Assembly: GCA_946800325.1 (NCBI GenBank)
Contig: OX326959.1
Span: 6,158,501 to 6,222,500, forward strand
DNA length: 64,000 nucleotides
Source of the DNA: Luzula sylvatica
Taxonomy: Eukaryota; Streptophyta; Magnoliopsida; Poales; Juncaceae
Direction of reading: 5' to 3'
How positions within the stretch are numbered: position 1 is the stretch's first letter; each line of letters starts with the position of its first letter. The notes under the pieces are model-generated. The model did no database searches. It was not told the origin of the DNA and worked only from the letters and a program-made list of their open reading frames with translations. Below, piece by piece: positions 11,401 to 22,700 of the stretch. A program made the position numbers and the translations under genes.

Positions 11401-12775
11401 TCAACGGTCCCGTTCTCTCTCTATATCTCCTAAATTAGCTAGCATAAGAAAATTTACTTTTTACATTTATCATGTAAAATTTCATCAATGTATTAAACTT
11501 GACATAATTATTAGTATCGAGAGTTAATCGATGGTTACAAATATACCCAAAAAAACACAAAATTTACTTCAGGACCCTTCCAAAAAAATGCAAAATTTGC
11601 ATCAAAGAAAAAGAATTCACGAAATGTTGAACCCTGAAATGTCACAAAATTGCAATTTGTTAGATTATAGATGAATTATTGAATATCGATAACATATATT
11701 TTTCTTTCTTTTCGAATGTACAGACCTGTAGAACCGGAGTCTCGACTTCTATGAACCCAAATGATTCCAATTTGATGCGAGTGGACTCTCTGAAGTAATG
11801 TGAGATTGTAGGAAAGAGCACCTCAAAGAAACATTTTTTGGTGGTTCAAACTTCAATCTTAGTTTCTCGCCAAAATAGCTCATGTACCAAAGAGAAATGT
11901 GAGATAAATGGTTACATAGTACTCCATCATGTCTTAACTCTCAAGGGAAATCGAGGCAAAATTGGTTGCAAAGTACTTCCTTTTTTCTTCTTTTACAGTA
12001 TCTTTCTAGATGTGTTTTAAAGACTGCGATGTTGACCATATGAAGAATGTGCGAATTATTTTGACATATAGCCTTTTCAAAGCTCCGATTTGCAAGAATA
12101 TCTCGCGTTCTAACTAATTTACAAAACTAGCTCTTTCACCAAGTGATCTGGCGAAAGAGTTTAGTTTTTCGCTAGATGAGCTGACGAAAATGGATAGAGA
12201 TGAATTAAATGGATTAATGCTAGTTCAGAACGTGAGAGGCCAAATCCAAAATTTTGGCCTCAAAAGTCAAAATGAGCTTTTGAACTTGCTAGATTCTATG
12301 TTTTGAATATCTAAATTATATAGTTTTGAACTTATTAGATTATTTATTAGTAATTTATTTAATATTTTTGACACGAGGATTGTGTTTCGAGACTAAAATA
12401 ATGGGAATTTTTTTCATGCAATTAATGTGTTAATTTTATGGAATAAATAGTGATTTATTCAATTTTTTTCATGAATACTAATTAATCGTCAATTTTTTCA
12501 TGAACTGTGTTAATTCGAGTACAAAGAATACGATAAGAGATATCTCGGGCAAAGACTTTTTGGGTGCTTGTTCATTATATTTTTTTGTGTTATAAAAAAT
12601 CTGCATTATGATATTGTTATTTATTTGTCTTCTATAAATGATAGAAAAGTTTTCATGATTTTTTATTAATAATAATCAAAACAAATAATAATTATAGTAC
12701 AATTAAAAAATTTCATGACATTATAAATGCAACTAAAAATTAAGGAATCCGAACCTAATTAAAGCTTTATTAAAA
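11401..12775. other. Intergenic with a solo TIR of the GGCGAAAGAG family
   Basis: 12069-12150 begins TAGCCTTTTCAAAG and ends in CTAGCTCTTTCACCA. It matches the left terminus of the element at 24958-25871 in order and spacing. No partner terminus was found, so this is a truncated copy. No gene was seen. Confidence 0.5.
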
Positions 12776-12803
12776 CTAGTTTTTTCCCGCACAATTGTGC
12801 GGG
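12776..12803 (-). mobile_element. Helitron 3' terminus, - strand
   Basis: Read on -, a perfect 18-bp palindrome CCCGCACAATTGTGCGGG (12786-12803) is followed by six A and CTAG|T, the hairpin-plus-CTRR end of a plant Helitron. The body would lie to the right, perhaps up to the GC-rich inverted motif near 13800-13825. That 5' limit is a guess. Confidence 0.65.
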
Positions 12804-13465
12804 AGCCTTCAAGTTCCTCATGTTTTAAATTTTCTAACTATTTGATTTTACGTTTTTTTGTTTGATTGTTCACGGTTATGTGTTTTGGTATTTTTTTATG
12901 CCCCTAACTTTTTGAATATTTTAAAAAAACTTCTATCTTTTTGTAAACTCCAACAAATCCTCTCTACCAGACTTTTATTTCCAAATACTCTTATATTTTC
13001 GTATGTAATAAGTAAAAAAATATTTTTGATATTTTTTTTTAATTTTATTAATTTTAAGAAAATTCATAACCATTTCTTAACATGTAGTGATTTCAAGAAA
13101 ATGAAATTATTACATGTTGTGTTTATATAACTTTAATATTTCATTTATTATTTATGAAAAACTAACATTAGATATGTCCACAATGGACTAATGTTTATGT
13201 AATTTTAACATTAGCTGGTTTATACGGACCACGTTCCAATGAAGAACCGACTAATTTTGATATTTTGATCAAGATCAAACGGTCCAGATTAACATGACGA
13301 CGTGTACTTCTTTGAAAGCAAGGATTTTTTCCGAGTTATTATATTTTATTTAATAATGTCTTGGAGAACTGTACGATTAATAATAATCAGTACATATTAA
13401 TAATTATTGGTATTTTTTGTTAATCAAATATTGACTATTTAATTAATATTTATTGGGTCAAATTA

Positions 13466-13738
13466 TTTTTAGTTGATCAAATAATGACCACTTAATCAAG
13501 TATTGACCAGCTAATTAATATTTAGTGGGTCAAATTAATTTGAGCCTACTAGGCTCAATGTGAGAATTGCATTTTTCTTAACTTTAGAAATAAGATATAA
13601 TTTTTAGTTGATCAAATAATGACCACTTAATCAAGTATTGACCAGCTAATTAATATTTAGTGGGTCAAATTAATTTGAGCCTACTAGGCTCAATGTGAGA
13701 ATTGCATTTTTCTTAACTTTAGAAATAAGATATAATAT
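13466..13738. repeat. 135-bp tandem duplication
   Basis: Two adjacent copies starting at 13471 and 13606 (AGTTGATCAAATAATGACCA) appear identical over about 130 bp, ending at AAATAAGATATAAT. A third, diverged half unit precedes them at about 13405-13470. The identity implies a recent local duplication. Confidence 0.9.
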
Positions 13739-14044
13739 AATTTGTTCAAGTGCAATAAAAAGTAAGCACTACATGTTAAAAATTAAAAGAACATACGGAA
13801 GCGGAGCGAGGGCCGCTTAGTATATCTTAAAAGTAATTAAACTCGTGATAATACAAGAAATTTTATGGATGGAACTTGTATAAATATTTTGAGTCAAAAA
13901 TAAAATACTTTGGTGACTTTAGTGGAGAACAAAAAAACAAAATATGTTAAACTTATCGGTATTGAGTTCTAACTAGCAATGTTGATGTAAAGTTAATCTT
14001 GACATTTTATTATTAGGATTTTATAAATTTAATTTGTTCAAAAT

Positions 14045-14733
14045 TAGAGCTGGCAATCTGACCCGATCCGAAAAAAATGATCCGACCCGTCCGAACACGA
14101 ACCCGACCCGAACCGAAAATTGTTAAAAAGTCAAGGACCCGAATCCAAAACCGAAACCGAAATCGAATGATCCGTACCCGAAATCAATCCGAAACCGAAA
14201 CCGACCCGAATCCGAAATCAACCCGAAACCAAGTGACCCGAACCCGAAATCGACCTGAAACCGAATGACCGAATGACCGAGACCCGAACGACCCGAAACC
14301 CAAATGACTCGAAACTCATGACCTGAATGGCCCGAAACTCACGATCCGAATTATCCGAAAATTAATATATTATTGTTAAAATCAATATAATATTGCTAAA
14401 ATATTTTGGAATCAACAAAATAAATCCTGGATTACCCGAAAATTTAATCGAATGATTTGAAATCAAATTTTGTGAAATCGTGATGAACCGGAAATCAAAA
14501 TAACCAAGATCCGTACGACCCGAAAACCGAAACGGCCCGAAAACCGAAACGATCCGGAACCGAATGACCCGAAAACCGAAACGACCCGAACTCGAACGAC
14601 CCAAAACCCGAACGACCCGCGATCCGAACGAACCGATGACCCGAATGACCCGCAAATCGAAACGATCCGAATCCGAAATGACCCGACCCGAACCCGACCC
14701 GACCCGACCCGACCCACCCGATTGCCATCTCTT
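14045..14733. mobile_element. hAT-type MITE, CCGAA-rich
   Basis: Starts TAGAGCTGGCAATC and ends GATTGCCATCTCTT, imperfect inverted termini, with an identical 8-bp flanking repeat TTCAAAAT (14037-14044 and 14734-14741). The subterminal regions are degenerate arrays of ACCCGAA (left, right) in the same sense. Length and 8-bp duplication fit non-autonomous hAT elements. Confidence 0.85.
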
Positions 14734-14741
14734 TTCAAAAT

Positions 14742-16530
14742 ACTCAAATATACATTTATAAATCTTAATTTTTTGTGTACGGTTAAGAAAGTCTCTTTTT
14801 GCAATTTTGCATGATGATTTAGTGAAATATATATTATGAGTTAAAATATAAAATATATTGCAATATCAAGAACACATTTGTTACGAACTTAATTTATGTT
14901 TAGGGTGGATATATGTTCTGAATTTTAGATTTTTGGGTTTAGGGTGACATATATGATATGAAATGTAAGAAATCAAATTGGGTAGAAATATATCTAATTA
15001 TACCGGACAGATTTTGTGCTGGTGGTTTTCAAAATAAATAAATTTTAGTTTTGGGGGGACAGGTACTATTGAGTTTTGTGGATATGACTACGAGTAGCGT
15101 ATTGGGTATCCAATACATTACGGTAATTTTTCAAAGAATTTAAGATACGATACAAATATTGCGATACGGATACGATCGGACTTTATTTAATGAAGATCGG
15201 ATTTTCACCCACAGTCAAGACTCGAGAACTCCTCCCCCCATGCATACAGTTTACTGGATTGGTGTATCGGCAAAAATCTCAAGGATCTCGTTCCTCTTTT
15301 TACCCATAGTCCAGACCCGGTTTTCTCCTGAGAAAGCTATGATTTTCTCTTTGGATTTCAGGTTTTGACTGTTTTCTCTTCAGATTTCAGATTTTGACTG
15401 TTCTCTCTTTATGTTTTGTTCTTTTTAGCTTGTTTTTGCAGATTGCATGCTATTTGAGGTTGATTTCTCTTCAGATGTTGTTGTATGTTGCTCATTTTTA
15501 GTTTTTTGTTGTTTTTTTCGACATTTCAATATAGTGCCATATTTCTCTTCATATTTTTACATTGTTAATTGTGCCGATATATTTATTGATATGGGCCGAT
15601 ATGTATCGTTATGAACCGTTTGAACCGATAAATTTGGATTTGAATTACAATTTGTTTCAACATTTAATTTTAGGCCGGCCAATTATTACAATTTATTGTA
15701 TTATTTATGAATTTTATGTTCGAGTTTGGAATATATTTTTAATTTAGCTTGAAATTTATTTTGTATTCTTGAATTTTGATTATTAATAATGTAAAATTTG
15801 AATTAATTCAAAAAATTAGTATAAATAAATATTATAAAAATTTATTTAATATTAAAAAGTACATAAACGATAAACCACTGATATTGTCCGTTATGAATCC
15901 GCTATATCAGTCATATCGCTTATCGGTGCCGACCGATCTGTAAGCGATATGCAATATCTGGAACATTGGTTTTATGTATATGTATGAGCATGTGTAGTTG
16001 TGTTGTGTGTATGTGTATGAGTGTGTTGTGTGTATGTGTATGAGTATGTTGTATGTATGTGTATGAGTATGTTGTATGTATGTGTGTATGAGTATGTGAT
16101 GTGTTGTATGTATTTTTATAATTTTGTATTTAATTTTTTAGTTTTTTTCTGAATTTATGTGATTTTTTGTGATATTATTATTTTTGTGATTTTTGTGATA
16201 TTATTTTTCAAAATAGTGTTCCAGCTGGTTCGAGTTTTTTTTGGAGCCGAGCTCGAGCTGGATTGTGTTCGGCTCGGTTTGGTTCGTTGCCCGCTCTAGT
16301 TGTGTTGATTAGATTGTAGTATTTGTTGCCCACATAATGTGCAATTAGAATCCATTCTTAATTAAATAAAGTGTCACATTTAGTTGAGGATAAAAATAAT
16401 CTTCTTTGTAACATGCGATAGTTTGGGAGGTTTGATTTCATTGGATACAAGATGCAGTCGTTACTAAAAGTAATGTACAATTCAATTCGCATAATACATT
16501 GTCATGGGCATCAAGAATTTTGTATGTAGC
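14742..16530. other. Intergenic; hAT-like right end and a TATG-rich minisatellite
   Basis: ATATCTGGAACATTG at 15960-15974 resembles the right end of the MITE at 61566-62306, and GCGATA(C/T)-rich sub-repeats flank 15080-15180 and 15890-15960. The left terminus was not resolved. 15970-16110 is a TATGTGTATGAGTGTGTTG minisatellite. No gene was seen. Confidence 0.45.
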
Positions 16531-16532
16531 AT

Positions 16533-16600
<68 letters not shown>
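16533..16600. repeat. (CT)n microsatellite
   Basis: An uninterrupted run of about 34 CT dinucleotides. Confidence 0.95.
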
Positions 16601-16601
<1 letters not shown>

Positions 16602-16776
16602 TGCCAAAGTTGGCATATCCTACATATATATTAAATTTAATACATGATAAAGATGAACATAACAAATTTGGAAAACGACCAGTCATGGTCGCTGGATCTT
16701 AAATGTTCTGTCATATATTTGTTTTTGGAAAAAAATTTAACTGGTTGCTGAATATTGCAGTGATTGAGATCAATGC

Positions 16777-17359
16777 ACGTGTAGAGATATATGAACATTT
16801 GGATATTAGTGATCAAAACATATAATATATATACGGTATTATCCTTTCATCAAAAACACAATATCAATATGGCATTATCCTAGTTAATAATTGGCACATG
16901 CTTTTATACACCTTGATCTGATAATAGTCCCTACATGTTTTTCTTTAATTTTAAATATTCTTGGTGAGTTGTGATAGGCTGTATTATAAACTCATCCATG
17001 AAAGAAATTAAAATGATGTGGGGTATAATGCATGTCATGTCTACGCACTAAATGATGTCAGGATTAAAACTTTACACTTATAAAGTATGCATAAATAAAT
17101 ACTCAGTATGTAAGTTATTAATATACATGAATATATACATCCACGAGCCCAATGTATGGGCTAATATTTAAAACGGAGTGACACGTTTCTCCTGGGACAT
17201 CCATATATCATCGACTTGTTAATTGTTATTCTCGTGAAAAAGGCTAACGGGTGAAATATAATCGAATTTTGCAATCCACATGCATAATGTGACTTTTAAT
17301 TTGGGCCCCTCTTCAATATGTTCGAGAATTTTGTAGCAAGGATTAATTTGGGCCACGTG
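16777..17359 (+). promoter_or_regulatory. Two G-boxes upstream of the CYP94C1-like gene
   Basis: CACGTG occurs at 16777-16782 and 17354-17359, about 1.4 and 0.85 kb before the start codon. G-boxes are the sites bound by MYC2-type factors, and CYP94C genes are jasmonate-induced in Arabidopsis. Whether these sites act here is inference. Confidence 0.35.
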
Positions 17360-17439
17360 TCGACCACTAAACTTGATTAGCCAGACTAGACAAGCAGCAT
17401 GTGAAACTCACTATGAATTATTCAAAGAAAAATTATACT

Positions 17440-18026
17440 TGTCCATCTAATATTCTCTCAATGTATTGATGTGTTGGCAATATATAATAAATGTATTAAA
17501 TTTTAAATTAGGTGGCAAACTGTATTTATTAGATGGTAAACCACATTGATTAGGTGGTAAACCAAATTATTAAAAAATAATTTGCTTTATTTAATATTTT
17601 TATTATATTTAATTTAACACATGATAAGTTATATTTATTTCAACAAATTTTTATTATTTTATTTTCAATATTTTTTTAAAAAAATATATTTTCATTATTA
17701 TTTTCTAATTTTTTGCGAAATTATTATTTTCATTTTCATTATTATATTTTTATTTATGGTTTCATTGGTGTATCCGTTTAACACATGTTAAATAGTATAT
17801 TAATTTAGTCCAATAACTTCTTTTCCAAATTTATAGATTTAAATTTCATTAATTATAGATGGTGGTAAACAAAGTTGTTAAAAATATTAAATAAATTAAT
17901 GATGTGTGAAACTTTTTTACCTTCTTTTCTTATATATGATGAAAATAATTAAATAATCATGGTTTGCCACCATCATTAATACATACGTCAACACATCAAT
18001 CAATCTAGGAGATTTGAAGGAGACAT
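17440..18026. mobile_element. Possible MITE in the CYP94C1-like promoter
   Basis: Left end TGTATTGATGTGTTGGC and right end, inverted, GATTGATTGATGTGTTGAC. Inside are repeated AGGTGGTAAACCA-like units at the left and their complements at the right. No clear target duplication was found. It ends about 115 bp before the TATA box. Confidence 0.4.
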
Positions 18027-18141
18027 GCATCACCACTCTTGTTCAAATTCCTGCCATATATTTCATGACTTATCAATTAATGAGGACCAAAGCAAGATTA
18101 AGGGTCAATAATTAATGAGATACTATCTGTTCATATGGCAC

Positions 18142-18148
18142 TATAAAA
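18142..18148 (+). promoter_or_regulatory. TATA box of CYP94C1-like gene
   Basis: TATAAAA 57 bp before the ATG, followed by a pyrimidine-rich leader (CTCTCTCTCTCTC) typical of plant start regions. Confidence 0.6.
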
Positions 18149-18204
18149 TTGAGACTACTTCCATAGATCTAATTCTCTCTCTCTCTCATCTTCCAAACTT
18201 CGAC

Positions 18205-19650
18205 ATGAACACCACTTACACATTCTCCTTCCTCATCCTCTTTCCAATCCTCATCCTTCTGTTTGTGCTCCTCAAGTGTCACGCACGATGCTGCGATTGT
18301 TCCGTTTGTAGAGCTTACGTGACTTCATCATGGGCATCTCACTATCCTAACCTTTGCGACTGGCTCACGGACCTACTTCGCCAGTCTCCGACTCGGACCA
18401 TCCACATTCACGTGTTAAATAACACGATCACCGCAAACCCTGAAAACGTAGAACACATGCTAAAAAAGAATTTCCATAACTACCCCAAAGGCAAGCCCTT
18501 CTCGACAATCCTCGGCGACCTCCTCGGCAACGGTATTTTCAACGTAGACGGTGAACACTGGCGTTTCCAACGAAAATTGGCCGCAGCCGAGGTGTCCGCA
18601 GCGTCGGTGCGGAATTTCACTTCCCAGATCATAACTTCAGAGATTAAATACCGATTATTGCCCCTTCTCGACGAGACGCTTGGAGAAGTGATCGATTTGC
18701 AAGATGTTTTTAGGAAGTTCGCATTTGATGTGATGTGCAAGGTTTCGTTCGGGCTCGACTCGGGTTGTCTCGAGTCGTGTCTTCCAGTGTCAGAGTTTGC
18801 AAAAGCGTTCGACACGGCTTCGATGATGTCAGCCATGCGCGGGGCGACCACTTTCCCTTTCATTTGGAAAATGAAAAGGGTGTTCAATATCGGTTCAGAG
18901 AGAGAGCTCAAGAGAGCAAATAAAATGGTGAACACTCTTGCGAACGAGGTAATATTCCAAAGAAGGAAATTAGGGTTTTCTTCCAAAGATGATCTTTTAT
19001 CCCGTTTCATGGGCTCGGTGCAAGACGACAAATATTTAAGAGATATCGTCATAAGTTTCATGCTCGCTGGTCGCGACACGATCGCTTCTTCCTTAACACT
19101 ATTCTTTTTTCTTCTATCTACGAATCCAAATGTGAAAAACTCCATTAGAGAAGAGACGAAGAATATCGGTTCTTGCGAGAAACTAAGGGAAATGCACTAC
19201 GTTCACGCAGCCATCTACGAGAGCATGAGACTGTACCCTCCAGTACAATTTGATTCGAAATTCTGTTTAGAGAATGACACGCTTCCTGATGGGACGTTTG
19301 TTAAGAAAGGAACTAGGGTTACGTATCATTGCTACGCGATGGGGAGAATGAAGGAAATTTGGGGCAAGGATTGGGACGAATATCGGCCCGAGAGATGGAT
19401 ACGAGACGATGGTTCGTATCATTACATACCTGAAAGTTTGTTCAAATGCCCGATATTTCACGCGGGCCCGCGAGAATGCATAGGAAAGGAAATGGCATTA
19501 GGAGAGATGAAGGCCGTGGTCACCGAAATAGTAGAGAAATTTGATATACAAGTTTTGGAGGGCTTTTTGCCAAAATTTGGTTTTGGTTTAACGGCTAGTT
19601 TAATTGGTGGTTTGCCTGTAAGAGTTCACAGGAGGGAATTGATATTGTGA
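18205..19650 (+). CDS. CYP94C1: Cytochrome P450, CYP94C1-like (JA-Ile oxidase)
   Basis: Single exon, 481 residues from the ATG at 18205; an upstream in-frame ATG at 18115 lies before the TATA box and is unlikely. Features in order: N-terminal membrane anchor (residues 5-25); CYP94-type CDCSVCRAYVTSSW and NYPKGKPFSTILGDLLGNGI; I-helix AGRDTIASS at 288-296; K-helix ESMR at 339-342; PERW at 395-398; heme loop FHAGPRECIG with Cys425. The sequence follows Arabidopsis CYP94C1 closely, including VHVLN-like TITANPENVEH and GLTA..GGLPV at the end. CYP94C1 oxidises jasmonoyl-isoleucine at C12 (hydroxyl to carboxyl) in the ER, attenuating jasmonate signalling; related CYP94s also omega-oxidise fatty acids. 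All catalytic motifs are intact. Converges on the XEG113-like gene with about 140 bp between stop codons. Confidence 0.88.
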   Translation: MNTTYTFSFLILFPILILLFVLLKCHARCCDCSVCRAYVTSSWASHYPNLCDWLTDLLRQSPTRTIHIHVLNNTITANPENVEHMLKKNFHNYPKGKPFSTILGDLLGNGIFNVDGEHWRFQRKLAAAEVSAASVRNFTSQIITSEIKYRLLPLLDETLGEVIDLQDVFRKFAFDVMCKVSFGLDSGCLESCLPVSEFAKAFDTASMMSAMRGATTFPFIWKMKRVFNIGSERELKRANKMVNTLANEVIFQRRKLGFSSKDDLLSRFMGSVQDDKYLRDIVISFMLAGRDTIASSLTLFFFLLSTNPNVKNSIREETKNIGSCEKLREMHYVHAAIYESMRLYPPVQFDSKFCLENDTLPDGTFVKKGTRVTYHCYAMGRMKEIWGKDWDEYRPERWIRDDGSYHYIPESLFKCPIFHAGPRECIGKEMALGEMKAVVTEIVEKFDIQVLEGFLPKFGFGLTASLIGGLPVRVHRRELIL

Positions 19651-19791
19651 TTTTTCATTTACATCTTTTTTTTAAAAAAAATAACAGATAAAACCCTAAA
19701 GCTCATACTGCGAAAATTGCAATGTCCTTAAAGTTTTTATGAAAAAACTAAAAAACTAAGTTTCTTACGAATTAATAACGAGATTGAAAAT

Positions 19792-22700
19792 TCAATCCCA
19801 AGGGGGGTGATCGTCTTTCCTAGTGCGTGGCGGGTCGGGTTTCCAACCCGGTTTTTCATCCCAATACATATCGTAATAAATGTGACCCGGATCCTTTAAC
19901 ATCACGCAACACCAAATCCCTACATATCTCTTTACTCTATTCCTAAATTTCCTCTCCATTTCCTACATTTATTTTTTTAATATTAAAATTAATTCGCAAT
20001 ATTGCACTAATATGTAATTAATTACTTACATGGTCTGAGAAGCCTCGAAAAATATCATTCATTGATGAGAATCGTATTACTTTGAATTCTTTGTACGGCG
20101 AGAATACTTGCACGAGCTACAATATAAAAATCCGTGAAAATTATCATATTATAATCATAATAATTATATAATTATAATAACACATACATCTTGTTGAGTG
20201 GCATTATTGTGAAAATGAAGAAAACCGCACGACTCTTTTCGAGTAATATTTTGCGAAGAGCATTTCGGCGAATTTCTCTCGCATATCTCCACGTCAAGTA
20301 CCGATTCCTTCACCTGATATATTCCAATTCTTTTTCAATTAATTAATTAATTAACAATAATAATAATAATAAATTACGTTTGTGGGCACGGAAGGATTGT
20401 GAAGGAAGGAATATTCTCTGAAATCTATCTTCGGACCGAACTCGTTCTCTGGTAATTCCTTTAGCATCGTGTTCACCTTCATTTATTACATTCGATTAAT
20501 TTTTTGGTGATTTTCTAATAATTTATTATAATTTAATTGAATTTAATTAGTAACCTCAAAAACATGATCCATAGGACAGAGAAAAGGTTGACGAGTCAAA
20601 GTTCCGTCCAATACACCGGGATGCCCATACCATAACCGGTCCAGCCTGCACCATATCGGTGGCATTATCTGTAATTTCCATCAAAACCATATTATAAATA
20701 AAATAAATAGGGGGATTTACATATTTACCCTTTTTTAAACTTGAAATTACATATTTACCCTTCTTAAAATTAAAATATCATATTTACCCTTTCATAAATC
20801 TAAAATATCATGTTTACCCAAAAATTAAAAACCATCCAATTTTTCCATCAAAACTAACGATCAATGTTTAAAATTACTATTTTACCCTTCTAAAAACCCA
20901 AAATATCATATTTACCTTTTTAAAAATAAAAAATACCATTTTTACCCTTTTAGATTTATGAATGGGTAAATATGAAATAAGACATGAAAAAAATGCCACA
21001 TACGAGGACTCGTTTCAACAAAGTAGCCACCGCTAGTGCCGTCCTTATTTGTTTCAACTGCAAAAAAAATATATATATTACTAAATACAGGTGCAATTAT
21101 ATTATAAAATCGAATTAAAAAATATTACTTGATAATTAACCAAATCAAAATGAGAATCGACAGTATGAGCACCGCCGAGCAACAAACTCCTCGGAATATT
21201 CGGTTTAAACACCATATATCCACCTATCAAAAAATCAAAATAAATATTTCATATTTATAAACCAAAAATAAATAAATAAAAAGGGACACCTGGCGAGTCG
21301 TAATAAGCAGGCGGGTCGAAGAAAAGCAAACCCTCTCTCAACCGATGTCTTTTTCCTTCGGTACCGGCGTACTGAAACGTGGTGTGTACCGCGTATGGTT
21401 CCAACCATAATTGCCGATACATCGCCTGTACGAAATAAGTGTGTCCGCTACAAAATATACTCGCCGGCAAAATACCCAATTTCAACGACCCGTCATACGC
21501 GTAGACCAACCCGTTCGAGTCCTTAACCGACGGACCCAACGTCTTGTGAACCAGATCGTTGAACCCGTTCTGGTCCCATATTTTCTCGTCAGACAATAAC
21601 AAATCCTTCCATTCTTTCGCGAGTTTTATCGAAGCTTCCGTCGGTCTCCAGTGAAATATCCCGATGTTGTACGCACCACTCACGTCTTGCCACCTGGCGA
21701 GACCGTCGTCGGTGACGGTCGGGATCACTTGATCGCTCGACGTCAAGACGTCCGCTTCAGGATATCGAGCTATGTACGGCAATGGATCCTTTTTTAATTA
21801 ATTAAATAAATAATTAGTTTATATTAATGGGGGATTTACATATTTACCCCTTTTTTAACTTGAAATTACATATTTACCCTTCTTAAAATTAAAATATCAT
21901 ATTTACCCAAAAATTGAAAGGGTATATGTGATATTTTGGGTTTTTAGAAGGGTAAAATAGTAATTTTAAATGTTGACCGTTAGCCAACTAGAGTTAGCCT
22001 AGTTGGTCACACCTCTTGGCTAGGGAGCGAGAGGTGTGGGGTTCGATTCCCGGCGGGGACACTGGATTATAGATTATATGTTAAATGAGTGAATAGAGTG
22101 TGTGGCCTACGGGCCGGCCTACGGGTTTGTAATAAAAAAAATAAATAAATAAAAAAAAAAAAAGGAGATTGTGTTTGGAAGGGGGGACTTTGAGCCCTCT
22201 CTGAATTTACTCAAAAAAAAAAAAAAAATTGGATGGTTTTTAATTTTTGGGTAAATATGATATTTTAGATTTACGAAAGGGTAAATATGATATTTTAATT
22301 TTAAGAAGGGTAAATATGTAATTTCGAGTTTAAAAAAGGGTAAATATGCAAATCCCCCTATATTAAAATTAAAGAGAATATAATTTTAAGAAGGGTAAAT
22401 ATGTAATTTCGAATTAAAAAAATGGTAAATATGCAAATCCCCCTATATTAAAATTAAAGAGAATATAATTTTAAGAAGGGTAAATATGTAATTTCGAGTT
22501 TAAAAAAGGGTAAATATGCAAATCCCCCTATACTAAAGAGAATATAATTGTAAGAAGGGTAAATATGTAATTTCGAGTTAAAAAAAGGGTAAATATGCAA
22601 ATCCCCCTATATTAAAATTAAAGAGAATATAATTTGAACAATACCTTGGTCCAAACCATATCGGTGTCGCACATGAGGAGTTCGAAACCGAAGGGGAGCA

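Noticed and set aside
14077..14804. Several Arg/Pro/Gly-rich open frames
   Set aside because: They are translations of the ACCCGAA array inside a MITE.
16438..16702. Frames with (RE)n or (SL)n
   Set aside because: Produced by the (CT)n microsatellite.
18480..19145. 221-codon frame opposite the P450
   Set aside because: Antisense shadow of the CYP94C1-like exon; no family match.
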